This document shows positions 37,152 to 48,919 of a DNA stretch of 64,000 bases, piece by piece. The notes beneath the pieces are model-generated. The model did no database searches, was not told the origin of the DNA, and saw nothing but the letters and a program-made list of their open reading frames with translations. The DNA is from Dryomyza anilis. Lineage: Eukaryota; Arthropoda; Insecta; Diptera; Dryomyzidae. The stretch lies in assembly GCA_951804985.1 (NCBI GenBank), contig OX638132.1:42582791-42646790 (forward strand). Direction: 5' to 3'. The position numbers were made by a program, and so were the translations under genes. Position 1 is the stretch's first letter. Each line of letters opens with the position of its first letter.

Positions 37152-38321
37152 CCATAATTTTCAATAAATTTGCAACAAAACTATTAATATTTTTTAAAAA
37201 TGACATATATGCAGATAGTTACGAGGTGTTTGTCACAACAGCAATGAAAATTGAGATATTTACAGTTGACTGATAGCAAACATCCTGAGTTCTTGAACAT
37301 TTGCAAGAACGCTGTTGTGTTATTTTCACATTTGACTACTATAAAAAAGGAAAACGGCGTACTTTTTCCGTACGCTCGATTTATCCAATAAATCCAATGG
37401 TGTAAAAAAGTGCCAACTCAAATATTGTACTTTAAAGGTAAAAGTGAAAATGAAATTTCCTGGTATTGAAATTGTCACCAAGTGATGGAAAATTATTTCT
37501 TTTCAGAGTTTACTTTGATAACAGCATCGCCGGACGGACCTGGTTTTTCCGCGAAGAAGTCGTTGTACAATTTTACATTCAAAGGCCGATGGCGATGTAT
37601 AACCAGGATACTGTTTTAATTCTAGAATAAATAAATATACATTTGATTCATTTTATTTTAATTCAATAAAATTTACTAATCGAATTCTAATGGAGTATTC
37701 CAAATATTCATCAACTATGTTCCTATATTAAGTCTAATCGAGTTTTAGCTAATACAGCTAGCTTGCACTTTCACAGCATAATGCTGGAAAATATTTACCC
37801 ACTAAATTAGTTGTGAAAAAAATTTGCGCAGTAAATTCCATTATTTTTGTATTATTGGAAATGACGCGTAGAATTATATATGAATTACAGAAATGTTTAT
37901 AGATATGTTTACGAGATTTCGGGAAATAATTTTTGTACTGAGCTTTCAAAAAGGTGGTCACATATATTTGTAAATATCTCGCGTTTAATAAAACTATATG
38001 ACGTTTAATAAAACTATGTAAAAAAAACATATGCTTAATTGTTATATCGAATAAAAGGTAATTAAATATCCAATAAACATATCGTACAACACTTTGGAAT
38101 TAGTTCAATGGTTTAAGCGCACTCTAAAGAAGAACTTGAAAAATGTAATTTTTTCGACCAAAATTTTATTCAAAAATACATTTAAAAAATGGCGAAAAAT
38201 TGAAAACGCAAGATGATGCAATATTCCAATATTCCTTCACATTTTTAAAGATTATGATGTAGAATTAAAAGAAATCTATGGATACATTTTGAGAACAAAA
38301 AAATCTTGTGAAAGCATTACA
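37152..38321. other. Non-coding AT-rich stretch
   Basis: No credible gene, terminal repeats or known element seen. Open frames here are short and dominated by Phe/Ile/Lys/Tyr codons. Confidence 0.5.
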
Positions 38322-38408
38322 ATTTTTTTTTACAAATTAACCAACGCTCAGGGGATGCCCCCTATTCATGCAATGCACAGTGTTGACCGTAAGAATGATG
38401 ATAGGTTA

Positions 38409-40055
38409 TATGGAGGGGGGAAAGATGGTGTAGTGTCGGTGAATGTTTGTTTTGAACTTGCCAATATCAAAAATGTCGGGAAAAACGGACGCAGGGAGAT
38501 TGTTCCACAAACGTGTCGTGCGACTGAAGAACAAATTCTCTCTGTAATGCGTGGTTCTGTTGAGAGTCGAGTGGACTACAAAGGGGTGATGCCTGAGTAG
38601 AACGAGAAAACACACGACCTGGTGGAATCAGGCCATGTATTTTACTCGAACACTTACCGTTGTAATACCTATAAAACAGGCTTACATACCCAACGGTCCT
38701 TCGGTGCTCAAGAGAACCAATAGACGATGAGATATTTTCATCCTCTTTCACATATATCGCACGTTGTTGAATTTGATCCAGGAACTCCAAGGAGGATTTT
38801 GAAGCTCCTGCCCAAATGTGCGAATTGAATTCCATTTTAGGCCGTATATAGGTGGTGTAGACAGTGCGTAGGTCAGCAGAAGTGAAGTATGTTTTACACC
38901 GTTTTAAAAAACCGAGGCACTTGGCCGCTTCTTTCGACACATTAAATATGTGGTCATTCCAACGGAGATCAGAATGAATTGATATGCCCAGAACGTCAAG
39001 AGCAGCTGGCTGCGCAATATCCACTGCACCCATATATAGGGGAGGGAGGAGTGAATCCGTTCTTTTATGAGATAACAGACAACATTGGGTCTTTAAAATC
39101 TACTCTATTTGCAACCCCCCACTGTGAGATTGATTTAAGGTCATTATTGAGTGTGTCATTCATAGTGCGTCTTTTACTCTCAATCTCCAAAGAGTTTGGG
39201 CGCTTGTTAAACGAGTATGACAAATGTTACTGTCATCTGCAAAGGAATGAATTGGGTTCTGAGTCAATGACAGAAGGTCATTGATAAATACCAGAAATAG
39301 AGTCGGGGATAGGACGGAACCCTGCGGAACTCCAGAATTGATGGAATGTTGTTCTGAAAAAACACCATCCAGCACAACTCGTATAGAACGACCCTGGTGA
39401 AACTCGATATCCATCGAGTAAAAGGTTCACCGACACCAAATACAATTAGTTTTGAAACGAGGGCTTTATGCCACACTCGATCAATAGCCTTGAAAATATC
39501 GAGAGCAACAGCCTCACTCTCCCCGAAAAGGTGAATACAATTATACCACTTTTCGGAGAGGACCGTCATCATGTCACCTATGGATCTGGCCCTACGGAAA
39601 CCATATTGGCGGTCACTGAGCAATTCGCTGTGCTCAAGATAGTTCACAAGGTGGAAGTTAATTACGCTCTCCATTATCTTGGAGAGTGCAGAGCAAATTG
39701 CAATGGGTCGGTAATTGGCAGGATTCGTAGCCTCGCCCTTTTTCGGGCTGGCTGGACATTGGCAACCTTCCAACAAGATGGAAAAAACTCCTGTCGTGTA
39801 GGAGATGTTGAAAAGGTTACGCAACGGACAAGCCAGCATTGACACGCACTTCTTCAACACATGGGCAGATATGCCATCTGGCCCAGAGGCTTTGTTTTTT
39901 AACTTCCCGAGTTCGAAAATGAGTCTCCGACATTGCAGAAAAAACCAAATCGACGACGGGCAGTGGTTAATTACTATCTGGGAGCGTTGAATTATTTGCA
40001 AATAATACTGCCAAGGGATTAGCTTTATCAACCGGGTCAGTGAAGGTCTGGCCAT
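38409..40055 (-). pseudogene. LINE reverse transcriptase and C-terminal domain
   Basis: NKASGPDGISAHVLKK, NYRPIAICSALSKIMES, QYGFRRARSIGDMM and ALDIFKAIDRVWHKAL (first catalytic Asp) are in the frame at 39,264-40,055. VPQGSVLSPTLFLVFINDL and FADD (catalytic box) are in the frame at 39,160-39,414. The C-terminal frame (38,467-39,033) has LGISIHSDLRWNDHI and CLGFLKRC, typical of jockey/CR1-type ORF2. The end (RLWNNLPASVFPD) lies in yet another frame, ending at 38,409. There are at least three frameshifts. Confidence 0.85.
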
Positions 40056-41195
40056 TCATAATAAGAGTTGGAGTAGACGATGTCGTCTGATTCTTCACCC
40101 TTTTTACGAATGACCAGAAATTTTTACTACCTCTATGGTAGAGTAGGACCTTTTTGTGCGCGTTTTGTTCGTGAAGAAACTTTTCGCGCAAGATCACGGC
40201 ATTACAGCGATACAGGCTAGGTATACGAAGTCTTTCTGTGTCAGCATTCTTGTTAGAACGCCAATTTTGAAAGGCTTCATCTTTCGACCTGACTGCAATC
40301 CTGCAAGTCTCATTAAACCATGACTGGTCCTTGGGTTTAACGCTAATTTTTTTAGAAGGTATGAAGGACCGCATAGCTAATAAAATTATATTTTGTACTA
40401 TTAAAGCCGCGGCATTTATGTCTCTATCTGCGAAACACAATTTCCAATTAAAGTTGCGAAAAAAATCATTAAACGCAACCCAATTTGCTTTTTCGTAAAG
40501 CCATACAGTCCTCTTCGGGGCTTTAATCGAAAAGGCGCGTAAACTAGAATACGAAAACTCAGCGGAAACAGTACAGTGGTCGGAGTTACCAAGAGGTGCA
40601 AGGACTTTCACATCATATTTTTCATCATGTGAAGTCAGAGAAAGGTTTAGGACTCTTTGTCTCTGCACACCGACGCGTGGAAGGTACGTCGGTTCGTTCA
40701 CCAATTGAGTGAGTTGATTGCACTCTGCAAACAGCTCAACATAACAACCCTCCTGTGTTGGAAAACCCGAGTGGCTCAACCAAGTGGCGTTGTGCACATT
40801 AAAATCGCCGGCAACAACAATTTCACTGCCTGGAAGTTGCTCCAATATATTTGAGATCGAATCAGATAAGGCATCCAGCTTATTACAGGTGGAAACCCTA
40901 TCTAGATTCGGACTCCTATAAAAAATGCACAAGTGCATGATGTGTGTTTGGATTTTGAATTTAACCCAAATTGTATTAAATTCGCTATCCGACACACTAT
41001 GTTGTTGCGTCACTTCGAATAAATAGAGCGAGACCCCTATGGGCAGAAAATAATGGCACTAAGTGATACCCAGGTATTTGAAAATCCAGTGGATCTTCTT
41101 CCTCACTAACCTTGGTCTCACCCAGTGCCATTATTTGTGGCCTATTAACGGACACATACGCATATATAGAGAAGAAATTCGTTCTCAGTCCACGA
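39967..41195 (-). pseudogene. LINE endonuclease domain
   Basis: An apurinic-endonuclease-like domain. NIRGLRTNF and IMALGETKVSEEEDP (catalytic Glu) are at 41,190-41,060, then a stop and frame change near 40,995. The 348-codon frame that follows has VVAGDFNVHN (Asp/Asn motif), SLTSHDEKYD and GNSDHCTVS, the final catalytic Asp-His. The linker to the reverse transcriptase follows (KDEAFQNWRS, NFWSFVKR). The frame overlaps the next one by 89 bases in another phase, so ORF2 is broken there. Confidence 0.85.
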
Positions 41196-41700
41196 ATGTT
41201 GAAACAAACAAATGAGAGCGTAAGTCAAGCCGTGGTGAGTGTTAGGCCTTCACCACAGCATAGATTACGCACTCAGTGCAGCCTCAACCGTGCGCGCTAG
41301 TAGCGTAGAGTGAATGGGGGAGGGAGGGAATACGTCAACAAACCTGTGCAATTGCAGCAGAAAGCATAGAAAAGCCCTCTGCGTCGGCAATTGCAAAAAC
41401 AACGAATGCAGCAACTAAGCAGGCAGCGCGAAACTGGTTCTATTATATTGTTGTTGCAGTAAATTGTTTGTATTTATTTCTTTGTTGTTTATTTTTAGTT
41501 TTGTATGTAAATTTATTATTAGTTTGTGTTTTAATTTAATTTAGTTTTATTTCGTTGTTATTTTATGTTGGGCGGGCACCTTAAACACATTTTTGAAACA
41601 CATTTAAACTAAACGACGGACGGAACACGATAAAAAGACAAGAGACGACACGTCCGTCCCCCATAAGTGCGTTGACTGGGCCACTGGCAACTGTTTGTAC

Positions 41701-42831
41701 TAGAGATGGGCATGTGAGCGTGATTCACGTGAATCACGCGTGATTGTGATTGAATCCTAATTTTGCTCACGTGATTGTGAGTGAGTGTGAGTAAACCTAA
41801 AAATACCGTGAGTGAGTGTGCGTGAGTACAATTTTTTCATGTGTGCGTGAGTCGAATTTTGCGATTTTTCGATATTTTTGCTGAACTACAGAACAAGTAG
41901 GACCACCCCTTGAAATCAGAAAGCTTCAGGAAATCGACTGCTCACTTTTCAGAACAATAATAAATCAAACCCTTTCTAACGACCGTCATATGCCCACTCA
42001 ACTCAGAATAGGTTTCAAGGTTCTAGTCAACAATTGATCTAACCCCTGCAAACCAAACTTATTAAGTATGGGCTAGTCCATTTTTGTGGGGTCATGTCAA
42101 TAGTTTTTGCTTGGTTTCATATGACCGTTCATGGAAATGGATATAGAAATCAATTTTTTTGTACTCATTTTTGAATAAAGGTGAATTTTTAATTTCAACT
42201 ATACATGATAACTCTGTATTGACTTCCTTTTGTTTATTAAGTTTAATTTGATCCAGGGGTTCTTGTGGGGGTCCCGTTTTTATTCGAGTTATAAAGGTAG
42301 TAACCAAAAAGATCGCTTCAAAATTAGTTTTTCAGAAAATCAATTCATCCCTTGTAAATTCTACTCCGGACTATTTTTTTTATTGATAATTCTTTTCCAC
42401 AGATAATTTTTTTAGAGGCAATTCTCAGAGATTTTACACGAATTGTTCAACGGAGAATTATTCTTCGAGGCAATTTTTACGTTTTTCCGTTAAAAATTAA
42501 AATATATTTTATTAAAATACATAACATCATAACATCATTATTGGGTTTTAAAGATGTAGGTTGTATTGGAGGTGCCACGCTCGGTCGACCAATCTCACCA
42601 ACATTACAAATGAAATATTTATTTGTATGCATTCTGAAAACAATAGCAAAAAAACGTGATTAAGCGTGATTCACGTGAATAATGGTGATCACGCGTGATT
42701 GTGATTGAATCTTAATTTTACTCACGTGATTGTGAGTGAGTGTGAGTAGAGCAAAAAAGGCCGTGAGTGTGCGTGATTAGAAAAAATCTTTCGTGAGTGT
42801 GAGTCAAAACTCACTCACGTGCCCATCTCTA
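41701..42831. mobile_element. hAT-type non-autonomous transposon (MITE), 1131 bp
   Basis: The terminal inverted repeats are TAGAGATGGGCATGTGAG at the left and its complement, with one mismatch, at the right (ending CCCATCTCTA). Flanks GTTTGTAC (41,693-41,700) and GTTTATAC (42,832-42,839) form an 8-bp target duplication with one difference, as expected for hAT. Both ends carry about 150 bp of CACGTGA/GTGAGTGAGTGTGAG-rich subterminal repeats. There is no transposase frame. Confidence 0.85.
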
Positions 42832-42832
42832 G

Positions 42833-43100
42833 TTTATACCCTATACCCATGGGTAACAAGTTATAAAATGTATGTGAGGATATTTTAGCGCCTCTTAGTA
42901 GGCGTGAGTGGTATGAAAAAGTATATATTTTCTTGATCAACATCACTTTTCGAGTCGATTTAGATATGACCGTCTGTCTGTCCGCCATTCACGATAACTT
43001 GAAAACTGCTATTCTGAATGCGATGAAATTTAGTTTTAATATATTTTAGCAGAATAGTAATTCTAAGTACGAAAATGAGTCGAATTAGTGAACGTACTCT
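42833..43100 (+). mobile_element. mini-me-like element A
   Basis: It begins TTATACCCTATACCC. It has CGCCTCTTAGTAGGCGTGAG, then TATATTTTCTTGATCAACATC, the core-like GAGTCGATTTAGATATGACC and a GTCT/GTCC run at 42,972-42,983. This order of TA-rich part, conserved core and GTCY run is that of dipteran mini-me elements. The right end is not clear. Confidence 0.55.
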
Positions 43101-43744
43101 ACTATATCCTCTACGAGATATTGGTTTACTTTTTAGGATAACATATCTTGTTAAGTATTAAAGATAAAGTTATAAAATTTAAAATTAATTACAAGCAATC
43201 AATAGGAGCGTGATCCGCTCACATTTTTAATTTTTTATTTTTATGCCTATTTGTATAGCACTCAATTATATTGCTTTCACATAACTTTTTGTATGCTCAA
43301 ATGTTACCAATATATTTTTGTCATTGAAAGATCAATTTCTTCCAAATAGTGTAAACTAATTTTGGAAAATTAAAATTTTTGTATCATATTACTTTCTCAA
43401 ATTTTTCCCATTTTTTAAAAATCATTTTTTTTTTAATTTTTGTTTGAAAAAATGCTTTTTTCAAGTTCTCCTATTGATTTCTCTTAAACTAATGAACCAA
43501 TTTAAAAATGTTCTGAGAAATGTTTATTGGATATTCAATTACCTTTCATTTGGTATAACACTTGATCATATCTGTCATTCAAAACGCGAGATATTTATGA
43601 TATGTGAGCACCTTTATGAAAGCTCGGTTCAAAAGTTATTGGCCCTTATTTTGTAAACCTTTCCAAAGAAACATTATTAAACCATATTTTCGGAATCAGG
43701 GCGTCATTTTACATAATACAAAAATAACCTTGACTGCTGGGCAG
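43101..43744. other. Non-coding AT-rich stretch
   Basis: No gene or recognisable element seen. A 70-codon frame at 43,444-43,656 has no known motif. Confidence 0.5.
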
Positions 43745-45300
43745 AATGACTGTTGTGTAGTGTAATTAATTGATGTATGTAAATGATATCGGCAATCTGT
43801 CTGCGCTCGTCAAGAATCTTTAGTAGTATGGAGGAAGATGTAAGTTTTCCATCCAATTTAAACCTTTGAGAGCGAAACGTACGAACTTTTTCTGTATCCT
43901 TTCGATTCGGTCATTATGTACCTTGTAGAAAGGATACCATATTTGACTTGCATAACGAACTAGAGTGCAATATAGAGTCAAAGTTGTAAGGGGACTATTA
44001 AATTATTTAGCCCATCGTTTGATAAAACCAAGTAATGATGAGGCTTTTTACATATATTTTGTATATGTAAATTAAACGATAAATTTGTATCGACAAGATC
44101 TTTCTCTTTTAGTGAATAGTTGTATTCTAGTTTATTTCTTTTGCGAGAAAATGCCAATGCTTAACACTTTTCTGGATTAAGATTCAAGTTATTCTTACAA
44201 CACCACGTTTCAAATGGTTTTAAATCTGACGGAAGTATATGAACGTTCTTATCATTTATTGATTTATATATTTTCATATCATCGGCAAAAATTAATAAAT
44301 GTGAATACTTAATGTTGTATATCACATCATTAATAGCCAGTATAAATAACAGTGGACCAAGATGACTAACCTGGGGTACACCAGAAGTTGCAATAAATGG
44401 TGAAGATAAATTATTTCTGAAGCGTATTTGATATGACCGATCAGATAAATAGGATACTATCCACTTAACATAGAATTTGAGAAATCCCAGTACCTTTGGT
44501 TTGAACAAAATTAAGTTATGAGGAAGATTATTGAAAGCTTTACTGAAATATGTGTAAATGCAGTCGACTTGTTTTCAAGATTCTATTGAACTTATTGCAA
44601 ATGAAGTGAAGTCTAATAGATTAGATACTGTGAATCTTCCGGTTACAAATCCGTGCTGACGTGAGGTAATAACATCTCTACAGTGGTTTTTAACTTGATC
44701 ATATACAATACGTTCAAACAATTTCGGTATTGATGACAATTTTGCGATTGGCCTATAGTTATTTACATCATTTTTACACCTCTATTTCAAAATTGGGCTT
44801 ATAAACGAGTTTTCACAAAATATAGGGAAATTAATTTCATTTATTGATTTATTAAATATAGAACAAAGTGGTTTACATAACGTCTGGTCCAGAACTAAAA
44901 TTATCAATCGTCGAAATATATTGCAAAATCTGCTCCGGAGAAAATGTTATAGAGACTAATGAAGTTTTAGGAGCAGAATGCATGTAATCAAAATAATTAA
45001 CATCGGTTATAAATGAATTATTAGAGAATAATTGCTTAAACAGCTTGCAAATAGACCACATATGACATTAGGGTCGCTAGTGAATCCATCATTATTTTTA
45101 AAAGAAGCAGGAAAACCATCGCCCTGTTGTTGTATTTTTCTAGGCCACTTGGGTCTTGACTGCTGACATATCTATTCCATGCTCTATTCCTAGAGTTACG
45201 TATCATCTTCAAATCCTTAGTGTACCGGGATACGATGAGATCTTAGTGAACTTAAGGCTATATGGAACAGATAGTGCTATGCAGGAATAGAGTTCATGGT
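43745..45300 (-). pseudogene. LINE fragment, reverse transcriptase (jockey/CR1-like)
   Basis: Order on the minus strand: endonuclease-RT linker (NSRNRAWNRYVSSQDPSG) near 45,180, a degenerate RT start near 45,000 (SSGPD), then the frame at 44,161-44,508 with VPQVSHLGPLLFI (the usual second Gly of the PQGS motif is Val-Ser here) and FADDMKIY, the catalytic box. The C-terminal part near 43,960-43,850 reads IWYPFYKVHNDRIERIQKK. There are many stops. This is a different family from the LINE at 38-41 kb. A 5' endonuclease was not found. Confidence 0.75.
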
Positions 45301-45414
45301 AGAGATAGTTTATGGCAAAATCAAGTTTAATATTATTATTATATTAAATCAATTTTAGCAGACAACAATTCATTTAACAATGAAAAGTTGGCTTTTTTAA
45401 ATTAAGCCTTGTCT

Positions 45415-45835
45415 GCAGATTTACTATTAATGATATTAATGATATTCGAAATTTTTTGTAATTTTGGGATTGCCTTTAAACTAACACTAACTGGTGCCAT
45501 ACTACTTGTGGTTGTTTTGGGCAGGGTTGCTGCTATTAGTGAAGGACTAATAGAAGAAAGAGAATGGGTAATAGGAGTTCTTTGAGAACTACGTTTTGCC
45601 TTAGGAGGACTTAAAGATTTATTATTGTTCGTATTGTTTATTTTACGTTTTTTTTTTCAACTAATTTAGTTGAAGGTTCGTTATCAGAGACTGTATAGAC
45701 TATAGGTTGCTATAGGTAATCGTAAATTTGAAAGATGGTTTCTAGCAATATTTATGGTATTTGTCGGATTCTTGAGAGATGGTTGTCTCAAAGACGATCT
45801 CAATAATTTGTAAATAACTTGATATTTAGGGCTAT
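45415..45835 (-). other. Possible LINE ORF1-like coding remnant
   Basis: The minus strand has a Ser/Thr/Pro-rich open stretch (SPPKAKRSSQRTPITH, then PKTTTSSMAPVSVS) just upstream of the LINE fragment at 43.7-45.3 kb. It may be the tail of that element's ORF1. No zinc knuckle is visible and the frame is interrupted, so this is weakly supported. Confidence 0.25.
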
Positions 45836-45932
45836 GATATTTCTGGTAATCATCTTTGTTTTATTAGTGTAGTTCCCAATTATTCCAATAAAAACAATAT
45901 ATATTTTGAAGAGTAAACTTTTGTCTAAACTG

Positions 45933-45935
<3 letters not shown>

Positions 45936-46020
<85 letters not shown>
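45936..46020. repeat. (TA)n microsatellite outside the array
   Basis: About 42 uninterrupted TA units. The adjoining sequence GGAGCATTCCACATCAATTC starts an unrecognised segment. Confidence 0.95.
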
Positions 46021-46022
<2 letters not shown>

Positions 46023-46345
46023 AGCATTCCACATCAATTCGCCAAGCTTTGACCCTGACCCCCTTCGATTTGCTTCATATTTTAATATGTTGTCATTATT
46101 GGTCAATGAAGTTTAATTGAATTTTTCAGTTTTCTATCGCATCCCCTTCACCCCCTGTAAAAACACGATTTTTGCTGTTTTGCACTACAGCATCCAAAAA
46201 CGGCCTTTTTTAAATTCTGAAAAAATGTACATACATTCTTGCCATTAAACAACGATTATTCCACTTTGATTGGAGTGGTAAGAATTTTTCTTTTATTTTT
46301 TTTTTGTCTTAACTTTCAAAATTCGGTTTTTTAGTATATAAATCC
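46021..46345. other. Unrecognised non-coding segment
   Basis: Complex sequence with CCCCTTCACCCCC and no open frame of note. It may be part of a transposon, but no ends were identified. Confidence 0.4.
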
Positions 46346-46426
46346 CCATAATTTTGGATTGGTTTGAGACAAAATGAGTCTATACCAGTTTTTATTGATG
46401 AATCTCAAACCAATCCAAAATTATGG
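46346..46426. repeat. Perfect 24-bp inverted repeat with 33-base loop
   Basis: Arm 46,346-46,369 and its exact reverse complement at 46,403-46,426. The first arm reads CCATAATTTTGGATTGG then TTTGAGA. Bases directly inside and outside the arms do not pair, so the stem is sharply bounded. Confidence 0.9.
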
Positions 46427-46658
46427 CGACATATGAATACCTTATAATTCGATATTTATACACTTAACTTAAAAAATTACTTTAGAATTAAATCAAACCT
46501 TTGTTTAAAAATTAAACAGAATTGTTTGAAAATTAATTGCATTTGTTTTAATAATCGAGCTATCTTGAAATGAACCATAAGGTATGCAACTTTTGCGGTA
46601 TGTAGCATAAATGTGAAATAATTCCCTTCGTTTTTTTTAGCGACAAAATGTTATTTAA

Positions 46659-47100
46659 CCCGTTCAGTAATTTGTTACCATATGGTAACAGCTTTTCAAA
46701 GACTTCTGCTTTAATATTTCGACAGAAATAAGTTAACTCATAGTTTATGATATCTATTATGTGTTGCTAACTAAATTTTGGTAATAAGAGATATACTTAC
46801 AATCTGTGAGGTGATATTTTGGGCAACAAGCCATTTTCCGTATTTATATTTAAATATATAGTAATATATATTTGAGAATTTATTTTTTCTTAAATAATAG
46901 TGTATTCCGTGTCGAAGGGATTAATTTGAATATTTGTTTAAATTAAAAAACTACACTATTTTTATCTTTTTTATTAAAAACATACCATATAATCATCAAC
47001 ACATTTTTTGTTGTTTAAACTTAAAATGAATTTGTATTGTTAGGCTATTTTCATTATTATTGAATGTTTAAGTTAAAATAAAAGTTATTGATTGAAAGGG
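46659..47100. mobile_element. piggyBac-like MITE, 442 bp
   Basis: TTAA lies on both sides (46,655-46,658 and 47,101-47,104), the piggyBac target duplication. The left end is CCCGTTCAGT and the right end, complemented, is CCCTTTCAAT. A perfect palindrome GTTACCATATGGTAAC lies just inside the left end. There is no transposase, and the inside is AT-rich. Confidence 0.55.
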
Positions 47101-47104
47101 TTAA

Positions 47105-48754
47105 GAAAAATTATTATTAATATTAGTAGATTATGACCGATTGTAAAATAGGTTACTGGCTTTAGCAAGTACACATACTGTTCCCAAGAAGAACAGAATA
47201 CAGGAACTAAAAATTATAATTATAAATAAAATTAAAAAAAAATAAACGATTTAAAATAATATAATAATAAAAAATAATAAAACCAAAAATAAAATGTAAC
47301 TAAACGTATTTTATTATTTACCTAAATCAAAACGAAACAAATTTATGAATAGATTCAAGACTGATTATGCTACAAGTAATAATAAATATTATTTTTATAT
47401 GTGCATTTTATGATAAAAACAATTTATATATTGAACAAAATTTAATTGAATTAAGCAGTATTTACAATTGTATACATAGTCTACAGAATTGTATACATAG
47501 TCTACATTATCTACGTAATTGTCTACATTGTCTACACACAAATGTAGACCATCTCGAAATACACGAAATTACCCAACTCTGAAAATGGCTAGTAATACTA
47601 GCAGCGCGATTATGTAACTATTAACACAAATTACAAAGTATCGATATCGCTAACTAACAAGAATTCTAGCTTGCGAAACCGATAGTTATGAAAAATAGCG
47701 ATTTATTTACGATATTTGTCGCTAAAAGTACACTCTAAAAAATTGTAATATTTCTACTATAAATGTAGTCAATTTCACGCGATTTTTGGTGATATGCTAA
47801 AATAAGTATCTCAAAAACAGCTACAGAGCGTGTTTTGAAATGTACGCCATAGATAGTGTGTTGAACATTGGAAGTAGCGTGTTTTTTCGCTGTTAAACAT
47901 GTATGAACGTTAGAAGATACACATTTTGTCATTCGATAAAATATTCTTAAATGGTGCATACATTAAGATTAATACAAATGAATCAAGTTTTATTTGGTTC
48001 GTGTTCGTAGCTTAAGCTTAACTTGAAAATTCCCTTATTCTCATATCAATATAAACAGTAATTCTTAAATTGATTTCAACGTTTACTTCAAATCACGATT
48101 TAGTTTTTTGCTTTTAAATATTGACTTAATCCTACAAAATAAATAAAAAATGAGGATCCTCATATAGGAGAACAGAAGGGGCATTTCATAATTGATTATC
48201 CCGTTCTATGTCATCCAACAAATATCGTAGACTTTAAGCCCGAACGTCAAGACAGCTGCAGGAAATCGATGCCAGAAGCCAAAAAGCGGTAGACGTGTTT
48301 TTGTTGCATGCTTGTTTATTTCAAGCTCTCGAATACCATTATGGAGCCTAATAAAGGTTGTTGGGGCGGTTTAAATATTCACAGAAGTCCAAACAATAAT
48401 ATATTTCGGTAAGCTATTAGATTTGGACGCGCGTTGGTTATGTAATATTTTTTGTAAGGGTTTAATCATAAAAACATACTGTTCTAAGCGTCACTATATT
48501 TTTGATCGTAATTTTCACTGCCCTTTATTGGTAATCTTATTATCAAATCCTATGACCCTGCGATGGGATTGCAGCCAACGATGTGCTGACATTTAAGCCA
48601 CTGGAAGGTTTTACCTGACGTTTTTGATATTGAAAAGTTCCATCTTTCCTCCTTTTAGCCTATCATACCTCATTACGATCAACACTGAGCATTGTATGAA
48701 TATGTAAAAAGAAATGATGCGAAATTTTGAGTCAAAGCTGCTATAGCGTTTTTT
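47105..48754. other. Non-coding stretch with a short tandem repeat
   Basis: Mostly AT-rich. About 21-base repeats of AATTGTATACATAGTCTACA lie at 47,466-47,545. A 46-codon open stretch (about 48,150-48,287, plus strand, IGEQKGHFIIDYPVLCHP...) has ordinary composition but no recognised similarity or clear splice sites. No other feature was seen. Confidence 0.4.
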
Positions 48755-48826
48755 ATATCCTACACTAAAAGTTAAAGGGTATATTTTGTTTGGTATGCCA
48801 GAAGGAAGCATATCCGGTAAGGAAAA

Positions 48827-48919
<93 letters not shown>

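Larger units (their letters stand above)
38322..41690 (-). mobile_element. LINE (jockey/CR1-like ORF2), ORF1 deleted
   Basis: A non-LTR retrotransposon on the minus strand. Its 5' end lies near 41,690, then 5' UTR to about 41,283, endonuclease, reverse transcriptase, C-terminal region and a short A-run near 38,330 as the 3' end. The 5' UTR matches, in opposite orientation, the sequence at 63,268-63,640, where ORF1 follows. Here ORF1 is missing and the UTR joins ORF2 at about 41,283. Several frameshifts make it inactive. Confidence 0.8.

Noticed and set aside
47735..47959. 74-codon minus-strand frame near 47.8 kb
   Set aside because: No motif, splice sites or context support it as a gene.
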